In this document: one piece after another, positions 54,711 through 63,573 of the stretch
How the letters are laid out: each line of letters starts with the position of its first letter
How positions within the stretch are numbered: the stretch's first letter is position 1
Source of the DNA: DATHBD01 sp035296325
GTDB taxonomy: Bacteria; Actinomycetota; Actinomycetes; Mycobacteriales; Micromonosporaceae
DNA: 64,000 nucleotides
Assembly (NCBI GenBank): GCA_035296325.1
Contig: DATHBD010000051.1
Coordinates: forward strand, 310,001-374,000
Direction of reading: 5' to 3'
Position numbers and translations under genes: made by a program
The notes under the pieces: generated by a model
Databases searched by the model: none
What the model saw: only the letters and a program-made list of their open reading frames with translations
Told to the model about the DNA's origin: nothing

Positions 54711-57047
54711 ATGACCCCGCCACCGTTCAGTCGGCGTCGCCTGTTGCAGAGCGCCGGTGCCGCCGCGGTGGTCTCCGCGACCGGCGCCGCTGTCGCCGGT
54801 GCGACGGCGGCTGACGCCGCCGTGGTGCCGCCCGCCCGGGCTGACCACGGTGTTTCGGCGTACGCGTTCCCGTTCGGTCAGGTCCGGCTCACCGCTGGGC
54901 GGTTCCTGGACAACCAGAACCGGACGTTGAGCTACCTGCGGTTCGTGGACGTTGACCGGCTGCTCTACAACTTCCGGGCCAACCACCGGCTGCCCACCAA
55001 CGGAGCCGCCGCCAACGGCGGCTGGGACGCCCCGACCTTTCCGTTCCGGACCCATATGCAAGGGCACTTCCTGACGGCCTGGGCCCAGGCGTACGCGGTG
55101 CTCGGCGACACCACCTGCCGGGACAAGGCGAACTCCATGGTCGCCGAGCTGGCGAAGTGCCAGGCCAACAACGGCGCCGCCGGATTCAGCGCAGGGTACC
55201 TGTCCGGCTTCCCGGAGTCGGACTTCACCGCGCTGGAAGCCCGCACCCTGCGCAACGGCAACGTCCCCTACTACTGCATCCACAAGACCCTCGCGGGGCT
55301 GCTCGACGTGTGGCGCCACATCGGCAGCACCCAGGCCCGCGACGTGCTGCTCCGGCTGGCCGGCTGGGTCGACATCCGCACGGCGCGCATGACCACCGCG
55401 CAGATGCAGGCGATGCTCGGCACCGAGTTCGGCGGGATGAACGAGGTACTGGCCGATATCTACCAGCAGACCGGTGACCGGCGCTGGCTCACCGCCGCCC
55501 AGCGGTTCGACCACGCCGCCGTGTTCAACCCCCTGGCGGCCAACGCCGACCAACTCAACGGACTGCACGCCAACACCCAGGTGCCCAAGTGGGTCGGCGC
55601 CGCGCGGGAGTACAAGGCGACCGGGACCACCCGCTACCGCGACATCGCGGCGAACGCGTGGGCGATCACGACCGGCGCGCACACGTACGCCATCGGTGGC
55701 AACAGCCAGGCCGAGCACTTCCGCGCCCCGAACGCGATCGCCGGCTACCTCGCCAACGACACCTGCGAGCACTGCAACTCCTACAACATGCTGAAGCTGA
55801 CCCGGGAGTTGTGGCTGCTCGACCCGGACCGGGCGGCGTACTTCGACTACTACGAGCGGACGTTGCTCAACCATCTGATCGGCGCGCAGAATCCGACCGA
55901 TCCCCACGGCCACATCACATACTTCACGCCGCTACGTCCCGGTGGCCGGCGCGGTGTCGGTCCGGCCTGGGGTGGTGGCACCTGGTCGACCGACTACAAC
56001 AGCTTCTGGTGCTGCCAGGGCACCGGCATCGAGAGCAACACGAAGCTGATGGACTCCATCTACTTCTTCAACGGCACCACGCTGACCGTGAACCTGTTCG
56101 TGCCGTCGGTGCTGAACTGGGCCCAGCGGGGGATCACAGTCACCCAGAGCACCACGTACCCGGTCAGCGAAACCACCACGCTGACCCTGTCCGGCACGAT
56201 GAGCGGGTCGTGGAGCGTCCGGGTCCGGATCCCGGGCTGGACGCAGAACGCCGCGATCAGCGTCAACGGCACCGTCCAGAACGTTCCGGCGACGCCGGGC
56301 AGCTACGCCACGATCACCCGGGCGTGGGCGGCCGGCGACACCATCACGGTGACGCTGCCGATGCGGGTGATCATGCAGCGCGCCAACGACAACGCCAACG
56401 TTCAGGCGATCACCTACGGTCCGGCCGTGCTGTCCGGCAACTACGGCAACGCCGCACTCTCCGCGCTGCCCACCCTGACCGTCTCGACGATCACCCGGGT
56501 GAACGCGACGAGCCTGGCGTTCACCGCCACCGCCAACGGCACCACCGTCAACATCGGCCCGTTCCACGACGCACACGGCTTCAACTACACCGTGTACTGG
56601 AACGCGCCCGGCACTCCCGGCCCCACCGACACCTACAAACTCGTCAATGTCGGCAGTGGACTGGTGCTCGGCATCCGGGACATGTCCACCGCCGACGGCG
56701 GGCTGGCGCTGCAGTGGAACGACACCGGCACCCCGGACCACCGCTGGGTTCTGGTGCCCGACGGCACCGCGGTCAGATTCCGCAACGCGCACAGTGGCAA
56801 GGTGCTCGGCGTGGATCTCATGTCCACCGCTGACAACGCCCGCGTGCTGCAGTGGGCGGACAACGGAACCGCCGACCACCGGTGGACGCTTGTCGACAAC
56901 GGCGACGGCACGCACAAGATCCGCAACGTGCACAGCGGCAAGCTCCTCGCCATGCTCAACGCCTCCACCGCCCCGGGCGCCCAGGCCGTGCAGGACAGCG
57001 ACAACGGCAGCGTCGACAACCGGTGGCGCCTCGTCCCGATCAGCTGA
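54711..57047 (+). CDS. secreted GH127 (DUF1680) glycoside hydrolase with ricin-type lectin domain
   Basis: The 778-residue protein has a twin-arginine signal (FSRRRLLQSAGAAAVV). A GH127 catalytic domain follows: MQGHFLTAWAQAYAVLGD, the cysteine region LANDTCEHCNSYNMLKLTREL, and SFWCCQGTGIESNTKL, whose Glu and Cys residues hold the zinc and nucleophile in beta-L-arabinofuranosidases. From about residue 640 a ricin/CBM13-like domain has repeats such as RNAHSGKVLGVDLMSTADNARVLQWADNGTADHRW. The GGAGGAAGC site supports ATG 54711. It probably attacks arabinose-containing plant polysaccharides or glycoproteins. Confidence 0.93.
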   Translation: MTPPPFSRRRLLQSAGAAAVVSATGAAVAGATAADAAVVPPARADHGVSAYAFPFGQVRLTAGRFLDNQNRTLSYLRFVDVDRLLYNFRANHRLPTNGAAANGGWDAPTFPFRTHMQGHFLTAWAQAYAVLGDTTCRDKANSMVAELAKCQANNGAAGFSAGYLSGFPESDFTALEARTLRNGNVPYYCIHKTLAGLLDVWRHIGSTQARDVLLRLAGWVDIRTARMTTAQMQAMLGTEFGGMNEVLADIYQQTGDRRWLTAAQRFDHAAVFNPLAANADQLNGLHANTQVPKWVGAAREYKATGTTRYRDIAANAWAITTGAHTYAIGGNSQAEHFRAPNAIAGYLANDTCEHCNSYNMLKLTRELWLLDPDRAAYFDYYERTLLNHLIGAQNPTDPHGHITYFTPLRPGGRRGVGPAWGGGTWSTDYNSFWCCQGTGIESNTKLMDSIYFFNGTTLTVNLFVPSVLNWAQRGITVTQSTTYPVSETTTLTLSGTMSGSWSVRVRIPGWTQNAAISVNGTVQNVPATPGSYATITRAWAAGDTITVTLPMRVIMQRANDNANVQAITYGPAVLSGNYGNAALSALPTLTVSTITRVNATSLAFTATANGTTVNIGPFHDAHGFNYTVYWNAPGTPGPTDTYKLVNVGSGLVLGIRDMSTADGGLALQWNDTGTPDHRWVLVPDGTAVRFRNAHSGKVLGVDLMSTADNARVLQWADNGTADHRWTLVDNGDGTHKIRNVHSGKLLAMLNASTAPGAQAVQDSDNGSVDNRWRLVPIS

Positions 57048-57236
57048 CCCTTTCTCGGCGTCGGCCCGCCCAGAAGCGACCCGGCAACACCCGTCCCGAC
57101 GTGCGGTGCTGCCCGATCGCTTGGCCCGCATGCCCCTGGCGGCGCTGTCGGCGTCGCGCGAGCATGACCGGAACAGGGCGTTGGTCGCCTTTGCACCGCC
57201 TGACCCGACGCCGCATTGAGCAGGAGAGGACCCGCC

Positions 57237-57770
57237 GTGATCAGAAACGAGCAGTCCACGCGGTCACGCACCCGGCTGATGGCGTGGCTCCTGGCACCCG
57301 TCGTGGGCGCGGTCACCGCGCTCGGAATCACCTCACCCGCGCAAGCAGCGCCCGTGCCCTGCGACGTGACGTCCACCACGCCATCGGCCTGGGTCGAGAC
57401 AAAGAGGGAACAGGTATTTCCGGCCGGCTTCACCAAGGAAATCAGCGTTCACAACGTCGGCACTCAACGCATGTATGGGTGGGACGTCTACCTCACCTTC
57501 ACCGAGGGAGTCACGATCGACGAGGTTTGGAATGCAGAGAGCATTCCAAACGGGTCCTACCTACGGTTCAGGAACGCTGAGTATGACAGGGTCCTGGCGC
57601 CGGGGCGGAGCACCAGCTTCGGCCTCAAGGCCACAGTTGTCGATCAGTGGGTGAGAATTGAGTCAGTCATCGCGGTGTACGCGGTGCCGACCAGCGCGGG
57701 CTGTTCTGGGCACCCGCTGCCCATCCCGAGGACCGTCATTCCCGGTCTGGGGCTGCCTGCTCTTCGGTAA
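57237..57770 (+). CDS. small secreted protein with CBM2-like domain
   Basis: The 177-residue protein from GTG 57237 (after AGGAGAGG) has a Sec signal (LMAWLLAPVVGAVTALGITSPAQA). A beta-rich domain of about 110 residues follows, with GWDVYLTFTEGVTIDEVWNAESIPNGSYLRFRNAEYDRVLAPGRSTSFGL, the pattern of family 2 carbohydrate-binding modules. No catalytic domain is attached. Two cysteines probably form a disulfide. It follows the GH127 gene by 190 bp and may be a wall- or polysaccharide-binding accessory. Confidence 0.75.
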   Translation: MIRNEQSTRSRTRLMAWLLAPVVGAVTALGITSPAQAAPVPCDVTSTTPSAWVETKREQVFPAGFTKEISVHNVGTQRMYGWDVYLTFTEGVTIDEVWNAESIPNGSYLRFRNAEYDRVLAPGRSTSFGLKATVVDQWVRIESVIAVYAVPTSAGCSGHPLPIPRTVIPGLGLPALR

Positions 57771-57857
57771 CGATGGGTGGCCCCGCCTGGAATCACCGAG
57801 CGGGTCACGCGCCTCGCCGCCCGCGGCGGTGAACGCGTCGATGTACCGGCGGGTGGA

Positions 57858-59162
57858 TCAGAGCGCGTGCGCACCCACCGCGATGCGGGCGAACCGGTTC
57901 CGCGTGTCGAGGATCAGGCCAGCCTCACGTGCGAGGTCCTCATACGGGAAGTCGGCGTGGTCGGTGACCAGGATCGTCAGGTCCGCCGCGGCCGCGGCGC
58001 CCAGCACGTCCGCGACGTCGATCACCTTCACGCCGGCCAGCACCTGGCTGAGGTAACCGGCCAGGTTGACCACGAGCGGGTCACAGACCGAGACGTCGGC
58101 GCCCATCTCGTGCAGCTGCGAGACGATCCGGGTGGCTGGCGTCTCACGTACGTCGCCGCTGTCCGCCTTGTACGACATACCGAGCACCAGCACGCGGGAG
58201 CCGTTCACCGACCGCTTCCGCTCGTTGAGCAGCCGCGTCGCCCGCTCGACCACGTAGTCGGGTTGGGCGTCGTTCACCTTGATGGCGAGGTCGACGAAGT
58301 CGAACGACCGGCCGAGGGTGCGCTCGACCCGATCCGACAGGTACGCCGGGTCGACCGGCAGGCAGTGCCCACCGACGCCGGGGCCCGGGTAGAACGCCTG
58401 GTATCCGTACGGCTTGGTGCGGGCGGCGTCGACCACGTCCCAGATCGACACCCCGAGTGCGTGCGCGTGCCGGCTCAGCTCGTTCACCAGCGCGATGTTC
58501 ACGTGGCGGTAGGTGTTCTCGAGCAACTTGGCCATCTCGGCGGTCGCGGTGGACGGGCACCCGACGACGGTTGAGCACATCGTGGCGTAGAACAGGTAGG
58601 TCGCCTCGGCGCTGGCGGAATTGACGCCGGAGACCAGCTTCGGCGTGTTGCCGAAGTGCCAGGAATGGTTGCCCGGGTCGATCCGCTCCGGGGAGAACCC
58701 GACCAGCAGCTCGCCACCGCGCACGGTCCAACCAGCCGGGTTCTTCTCCAGCGCGTCGGCGAACTCGCCAGCTGTGGTGCCGGGCGCGACGGTGGACTCC
58801 AGGACCACGAGTACGCCCGGGGCGAGATGCCGGGCCAGCGTTCCCGCGGCGTTCAGTACGAAGGTGAGGTCCGGCCGGCCGTCGGTGAGCGGTGTCGGCA
58901 CGGTCACCAGGGCGACGGTGAAGCCCGGCAGATCCGACTCGCAGTCGGTGGCGTTGTAGCGGCCGGTGCTCAGCATCCAGGTCAGCTGCGCGTCGGTGAC
59001 GTCCTCGATCGGCGACTGGCCGTTCCGTAGCGCGTCGATCTTCGCGCCGTCGACGTCGTACCCGGTGACGTGGTGGCCCGCCAGGACGGCGTGATACGCC
59101 GCCGGCAACCCGACGTAGCCCTGACCGATGATGGCGACCTGCGACGGTGACGTGAGCTGCAT
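57858..59162 (-). CDS. nucleotide-sugar dehydrogenase (UDP-ManNAc/UDP-Glc dehydrogenase family)
   Basis: The 434-residue protein has the Rossmann motif VAIIGQGYVGLPAAYHAVLAGHHV and GFSPERIDPGN. The catalytic Cys is in GPGVGGHCLPVDPAYLS, and the C-terminal UDP-binding domain is RVLVLGMSYKADSGDVRETPA. This WecC/Ugd-like group oxidises the C6 hydroxyl of UDP-sugars to uronic acids. ATG 59162 begins MQLTSPSQ; the frame stays open to 59195. It is the last gene of the exopolysaccharide cluster but is preceded by 190 bp with its own promoter signals. Confidence 0.93.
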   Translation of the reverse strand: MQLTSPSQVAIIGQGYVGLPAAYHAVLAGHHVTGYDVDGAKIDALRNGQSPIEDVTDAQLTWMLSTGRYNATDCESDLPGFTVALVTVPTPLTDGRPDLTFVLNAAGTLARHLAPGVLVVLESTVAPGTTAGEFADALEKNPAGWTVRGGELLVGFSPERIDPGNHSWHFGNTPKLVSGVNSASAEATYLFYATMCSTVVGCPSTATAEMAKLLENTYRHVNIALVNELSRHAHALGVSIWDVVDAARTKPYGYQAFYPGPGVGGHCLPVDPAYLSDRVERTLGRSFDFVDLAIKVNDAQPDYVVERATRLLNERKRSVNGSRVLVLGMSYKADSGDVRETPATRIVSQLHEMGADVSVCDPLVVNLAGYLSQVLAGVKVIDVADVLGAAAAADLTILVTDHADFPYEDLAREAGLILDTRNRFARIAVGAHAL

Positions 59163-59352
59163 GTGGGTTGTTGCCTTTCCAGGTCCGCGCGGCACCGGAT
59201 GGGGGAGGAAGACGGATCCCCCTCGACCACCAGCAACTGCGCGGCCTACGGATCGTTATTCGGCGTTTCCGCGGGGAAGTCCTCCACATCCGAAATATAG
59301 GCCCCATACGTGTCCTATGTGGCTCTTTCGGGGTTTGCCGCAGGCCCGAACC
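59163..59352 (-). promoter_or_regulatory. intergenic region with -10-like TATATT and inverted repeats
   Basis: Between the phosphatase and dehydrogenase genes an unusually AT-rich patch (about 59290-59330) contains CCGAAA...TTTCGG and ATAGG...CCTAT inverted repeats. On the minus strand, TATATT could serve as a -10 element for the dehydrogenase gene. A regulated internal promoter or a transcript-end hairpin of the upstream genes are both possible. Confidence 0.4.
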
Positions 59353-59988
59353 TCACCTGTGGACCGACGTTGCGGCCATCGATCCGCGTAGGGTGCCCAC
59401 CACCGCCCGTACCGCCTGCCGGACGTTTCCGCCGCACTTCTGGAACGCCGCCGTACCGCCGGTCGGGTCGACAATGTCGTCCGGCAGCACTGTGCCGTCC
59501 GGCAGGGGCGCGTCCGGCCGGACCAGCCCACGCGCCGCCAGCGCGCGGATCACCAGGCGACGCGCCGCCGGGGCGGGTCGATCCTCGTGGTCGTCGGGCT
59601 CCCCCAGCCAGGTGGCGAGCCGGGCGAACTCGTTGATGGTGAATGTGCGCCGCAGCGTGGTCGGCAGCATCCCGATGACCTCGTCCCGCTCCTGCGTCGT
59701 CGCGGTCAGGACCAGGTCGGTCTCCTGGACCAGGGCCGGCGTCACCCGTCGCGCGGCGAAGCCGGTCGGGTCGGCGCCCCAGGTGGACAGCAGGCTGCCG
59801 ATGTGCGGATGCATCCGTTGCCCGTCGCGACCCCGGGTCCCTGCGCTGGAGACCTGGAAATGGCGCGCCCACTCGACCGGTTGCCCGGCCATCTCGAGCC
59901 GGGTCAACCGCTCGGCGAGGACGGAGCGGCAGATGTTGGCGACGCAGACGTACAGGATGCGGAACGGCGGCGGCGCAGCCGACGTCAC
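59353..59988 (-). CDS. low-molecular-weight protein-tyrosine phosphatase, Wzb-like
   Basis: The 211-residue protein carries the P-loop C-V-A-N-I-C-R-S (CX5R) near residue 15 and VSSAGTRGRDGQRMHPH, as in LMW-PTPs. A C-terminal DDIVDPTGGTAAFQKCGGNVRQAV supplies the DP general acid. It is encoded directly after the BY-kinase with a GTGA overlap, as Wzb follows or precedes Wzc in capsule loci. It therefore most likely dephosphorylates the kinase's tyrosine cluster. The start is GTG 59988. Confidence 0.9.
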   Translation of the reverse strand: MTSAAPPPFRILYVCVANICRSVLAERLTRLEMAGQPVEWARHFQVSSAGTRGRDGQRMHPHIGSLLSTWGADPTGFAARRVTPALVQETDLVLTATTQERDEVIGMLPTTLRRTFTINEFARLATWLGEPDDHEDRPAPAARRLVIRALAARGLVRPDAPLPDGTVLPDDIVDPTGGTAAFQKCGGNVRQAVRAVVGTLRGSMAATSVHR

Positions 59989-61418
59989 GACCGCACCGCC
60001 ATCTTGTGCCGGATGTTGCTCAGCCGGCCGGCCGCCGCGTCCACGGGTGGATCCGCGGCGTCGGATCCGGGCGTGTAGCCGTAGTCGTAGTAGTACGAGT
60101 CCCGACCGCGGCGGGGCGCCATGTTGAGCACGGTGCCGAGCACATCGGCGTCGGCGCGTTGCAGCGCGGTCACCGCCTTGGTCAACTGGTCCCGGCGGGT
60201 CTTCCCGTGCCGGACGACCAGGATCGCGCCGTCGCTGTTCGCGGCCAGCACGACGGCGTCCACGACCGGAAGCACGGGTGGCGCGTCGATGAGCACAATG
60301 TCGTACCGCTCGCGCAACTCGACGAGCACCTGTCGCATGTGTCTCGACCCGATCAGCTTGCTCGGGTTGGGTGGCACCGGCCCGCTGGCAAGGACTGAGA
60401 ACGCACCGTCGCCCCAGCTCTGGATCACCTCGTCCAGACCCGCCCTGCCGACGAGGACGCTGGTCAGCCCGGCCCCCGATGGGAGGCCGAGATAGCGGGC
60501 CGCCTGCGGACGGCGCAGATCGCCGTCGATGAGCAGGACCCGCTTCCCCTGCTCGCCGAGCGACCTCGCCAGGTTGCAGGCCGTGGTCGACTTGCCCTCC
60601 ATCGACACGGCACTGGTCACCACGACCAGCCGGGTCTCCCGGTCGGCGTCCATGAACTGCATGTTCGCCTGGACATGCCGGTATGCCTCGGTCCGGGGTC
60701 CGTTCGACTTCCCTGGGGCAACCACCGGATTCTTTGCGCTGCCCGAGTCGAACGGCACCACCCCGAGCGGCGCGGCCCCGGTGACCTCCTCGAGCTGCTC
60801 GGAGGTCCTGATGGTGGTGTCGAGCGAGTGCCGGGCGGCCGCCAGCGCGAAGCCGGCGAGCAGGCCGATGGCGAGCGCCAAAGCGAGGTTGCGCGTCGGC
60901 TGGGGCGACACCGGAGACGTCGGCAACTCGGGCGGGCTCACCACGCTGACCCGTACCGCCGCCTGCTGGCCGTCGGGTGCGTTTTCCAGGACCGGGATGA
61001 GCTCGATGAACTCGTCCCCCACGGCTGTCGCGATCTGCTGGGCCCGCACCGGCGAGGGGTCGCTCACCCGGACGGCGAGCAGGACGGTGTCCTCCACCGC
61101 TTCGGTGGTCACCTGGCCGGCGAGCGCCTGGGGTGAGATGTTGAGGTCGAGGCGCTCGATGACACTTCGCATCAGCCGCGTGTCGTGCATGATCACGGTG
61201 TACGACTTGACCTTCTGCTTGGAGAGCAGATCCGCCTGGTATGCCTTCTGCGGGTCGCCCACGTCGGTCCAGGTCGACACGAAGAGCGTGGTGCGCGCCT
61301 CATACATGGGAGTCTGTCGCACCGTCAGCACCGCCCCGGCGGCAAGTGCCACCAGAGCCACGGCGACGATCGACTTCCATCGCTCGCGTAGGAGGGGCAG
61401 CAGCGAGCTCAGCTCCAC
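59985..61418 (-). CDS. Wzc-type chain-length regulator/BY-kinase for polysaccharide export
   Basis: The single 477-residue chain combines both parts of the system. The Wzz region has two membrane segments (about 17-33 and 177-195) around an extracellular loop. The BY-kinase has Walker A SAVSMEGKSTT (269-279), Walker A' RVLLIDGDLRRP, Walker B DIVLIDAPPV and a C-terminal tyrosine cluster RDSYYYDYGYTPG. Autophosphorylation of these tyrosines controls polymer length and export. GTG 61418 follows AAGGGAG. The neighbouring phosphatase gene supplies the counteracting enzyme. Confidence 0.94.
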   Translation of the reverse strand: MELSSLLPLLRERWKSIVAVALVALAAGAVLTVRQTPMYEARTTLFVSTWTDVGDPQKAYQADLLSKQKVKSYTVIMHDTRLMRSVIERLDLNISPQALAGQVTTEAVEDTVLLAVRVSDPSPVRAQQIATAVGDEFIELIPVLENAPDGQQAAVRVSVVSPPELPTSPVSPQPTRNLALALAIGLLAGFALAAARHSLDTTIRTSEQLEEVTGAAPLGVVPFDSGSAKNPVVAPGKSNGPRTEAYRHVQANMQFMDADRETRLVVVTSAVSMEGKSTTACNLARSLGEQGKRVLLIDGDLRRPQAARYLGLPSGAGLTSVLVGRAGLDEVIQSWGDGAFSVLASGPVPPNPSKLIGSRHMRQVLVELRERYDIVLIDAPPVLPVVDAVVLAANSDGAILVVRHGKTRRDQLTKAVTALQRADADVLGTVLNMAPRRGRDSYYYDYGYTPGSDAADPPVDAAAGRLSNIRHKMAVRS

Positions 61419-61440
61419 GAGATCTCCCTTCGCAACGGCG

Positions 61441-62490
61441 TCATGACTGATACAGGCGTTCCGCGGTGACACTGCGGTTCATCTCCGGGTATCCCGGCAG
61501 TCGGAGCAGCAGCGCCACCGCGGTCACCCCCGCCGCACCCACCACAACCAGGGCGTACGCCGTCGGCACGACACCGCGCAGCACCAGCACGCCGAGCGTG
61601 CCGGTCAGCGTGACGGCCGCTGTGAGCACCGCGGCCACCCGAGCCGTGGACAGGCCGAGCCGGCGCAGGCGGTGTGCGGAGTGATCCGTCCCGCCGGTAC
61701 GCCAGGAGCGCTTCGCCCGGCGCCGGGACACCACCACGAGGGCGGTGTCGACCAGCGCTCCGAAACCGAACAGGAGCAGCACCGTGGCGGTCGGCAGCAG
61801 ACCCGCCGGCGCGCAGTACACCGTGCCGACTGCAATGGCGAACCCGAGGAACAGCGAGCCCGCATCGCCCATGAAGATCCGCGCGGGCGGACGGTTGTGC
61901 AGAAGGAACCCGGCGCAGCTGCCGGCCAGACAGAACATCGCGACGGCCAGCGCGCCGGCCCCGCTGATCAGCAACGCGGCGCCGAGCGCGGCGGCGGTGA
62001 CGCCACCCATCGAGGCGGCGGCGGCGTCCATGTTGTCGAGCAGGTTGAAGGCGTTGGTCAGCAACACGATCCAGACGACCGTCACCGCGCCGTCCACCGC
62101 GGGCTGCCCGAAGACCGTCAGCCGCACCCCACTGGCCACCACGACAGCCGCGGCGATGGTCTCCACGACGAGTCGGCTCAGCATGCCCTTCGGCGCGATG
62201 TCGTCAGCCAACCCGATCGCCGAAACGGCGAGGGCGGCGATGGCCACCAGGACGGTGGCCCGAGGGACGGGGAGGGCGGTGGCGATGGCGGCGGCCGGGA
62301 CAATGGTGGCCAAGGTGAGGGCGACGCCACCGAGGTACGGCGTGGGCCGCGCATGCGCCTTCGCGCGGCCGGGTCGGTCCGTCACGCCGTACCGGAGCGC
62401 CGCCCGGCGGCACACCTCGGTGAGCACCGCCGAGAGCACCACCGCGCCCAGCGCCCCGACGGACACGGCGGCCGTCGGCGAGAGCGTCAT
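61441..62490 (-). CDS. WecA/MraY-family polyprenyl-phosphate sugar-phosphate transferase
   Basis: A 349-residue protein with about 10 membrane helices. The metal-binding and catalytic motifs of the family are AIGLADDIAPKG (DD), LLTNAFNLLDNMDAAAAS (NxxNxxDxxD-like), RIFMGDAGSLFLGFA and a terminal DHSAHRL cytoplasmic loop. It transfers a sugar-1-phosphate, usually GlcNAc-1-P, to polyprenyl phosphate to start repeat-unit synthesis. Its ATG overlaps the stop of the epimerase gene (ATGA). It is a likely initiating enzyme of this cluster. Confidence 0.92.
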   Translation of the reverse strand: MTLSPTAAVSVGALGAVVLSAVLTEVCRRAALRYGVTDRPGRAKAHARPTPYLGGVALTLATIVPAAAIATALPVPRATVLVAIAALAVSAIGLADDIAPKGMLSRLVVETIAAAVVVASGVRLTVFGQPAVDGAVTVVWIVLLTNAFNLLDNMDAAAASMGGVTAAALGAALLISGAGALAVAMFCLAGSCAGFLLHNRPPARIFMGDAGSLFLGFAIAVGTVYCAPAGLLPTATVLLLFGFGALVDTALVVVSRRRAKRSWRTGGTDHSAHRLRRLGLSTARVAAVLTAAVTLTGTLGVLVLRGVVPTAYALVVVGAAGVTAVALLLRLPGYPEMNRSVTAERLYQS

Positions 62491-63494
62491 GAGGAGATCA
62501 GCTGCCCGCTCTTGAAGGCCTCGCCGCGGGCCTCCGCGATGGTCGCGTCGAGGACGTCCCGCAGCCGGTACCGCGGCGTCCACCCGGTGAGCGCGCGGAG
62601 CCGGTCGGTGTTCGGCACCCGGCGGTGCATGTCCTCGAAGCCGGCGCCGTACGCCTCGTCGTAGGGGATCAGCTCCATCCGCGACGGGCTCCCGGCCGAC
62701 TCGATGATCAGCTCCGCGAGTTGGCGGATGCTGGTCTCTTCGGACGACCCGATGTTGAGCGTCTGGCCGATCGCCTCGGGGGTGTCGAGGAGCTTGAGCA
62801 GCGCGTCCACCACGTCCGCAACATGGGCGAAGCAGCGGGTCTGGTGGCCGCTGCCGAAGACGGTCAACGGCTCACCGGCCACCGCCTGACGGACCAGGCG
62901 CGGGATCACCATGCCGTAGGCCGGGCTCTGCCGCGGCCCCACCGTGTTGAACAACCGCGCGACGATCGTCGGCAGGCCCCGCTCGCGGTGGTAGGCGTTG
63001 GCGAGGATCTCGTCGACCGCCTTGGCGGTGCTGTAGGCCCAACGGACCACCGCCGGGCTGCCGAGGATCCGGTCGGCGCCTTCGTCGAGGGGACCGCTGG
63101 AGTTCTTGCCGTAGATCTCCGACGTGCTCGCCAGAAGGATCTTCCGCCGGTACCGGTGCGCCGCCTCGATGACGTTCTCCGAGCCCCGGATATTGGTGGT
63201 CAGCGACCTCAGCGGCTGCTCGACCACCAGCTTGACGCCCACCGCGGCGGCCAGGTGCACCACGGCGTCGCACTGGTGCATCAACTCATCGACAACCTGC
63301 TCGTCGAGGACGGAACCCTGGACGAAGCGGAAGCTGGAATGGCTGCCGGCGTCGTCGAGGTTGGACAGCTGGCCGGTGGACAGGTTGTCCAGGACGATCA
63401 CCTGCTCACCCCGGGCCAGCAGGGCGTCAACCAGGTGCGAGCCGATGAACCCGGCGCCTCCGGTGACGAGGTACGTCGCCCTTTCAGTTCGCAC
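62487..63494 (-). CDS. NAD-dependent nucleotide-sugar epimerase/dehydratase
   Basis: The 335-residue extended SDR has YLVTGGAGFIGSHLVDALLARGEQV (NAD motif) and the catalytic Tyr-x3-Lys in WAYSTAKAVDEI. Downstream, LPTIVARLFNTVGPRQSPAYGMVIPRLV is typical of UDP-glucose 4-epimerase and UDP-glucuronate decarboxylase-like enzymes. Which of these it performs cannot be decided. A UDP-glucuronate decarboxylase role would link to the dehydrogenase gene nearby. The start is GTG 63494. The polyprenyl transferase gene follows with 4-bp overlap. Confidence 0.9.
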   Translation of the reverse strand: MRTERATYLVTGGAGFIGSHLVDALLARGEQVIVLDNLSTGQLSNLDDAGSHSSFRFVQGSVLDEQVVDELMHQCDAVVHLAAAVGVKLVVEQPLRSLTTNIRGSENVIEAAHRYRRKILLASTSEIYGKNSSGPLDEGADRILGSPAVVRWAYSTAKAVDEILANAYHRERGLPTIVARLFNTVGPRQSPAYGMVIPRLVRQAVAGEPLTVFGSGHQTRCFAHVADVVDALLKLLDTPEAIGQTLNIGSSEETSIRQLAELIIESAGSPSRMELIPYDEAYGAGFEDMHRRVPNTDRLRALTGWTPRYRLRDVLDATIAEARGEAFKSGQLISS

Positions 63495-63573
63495 GAGCAG
63501 CCTCCAACGTCCAGGTGTGGCAACCGGCGACGCCCGAAACGGCGGCGATACGGCTCAGTTAAGTACAAGTTAC

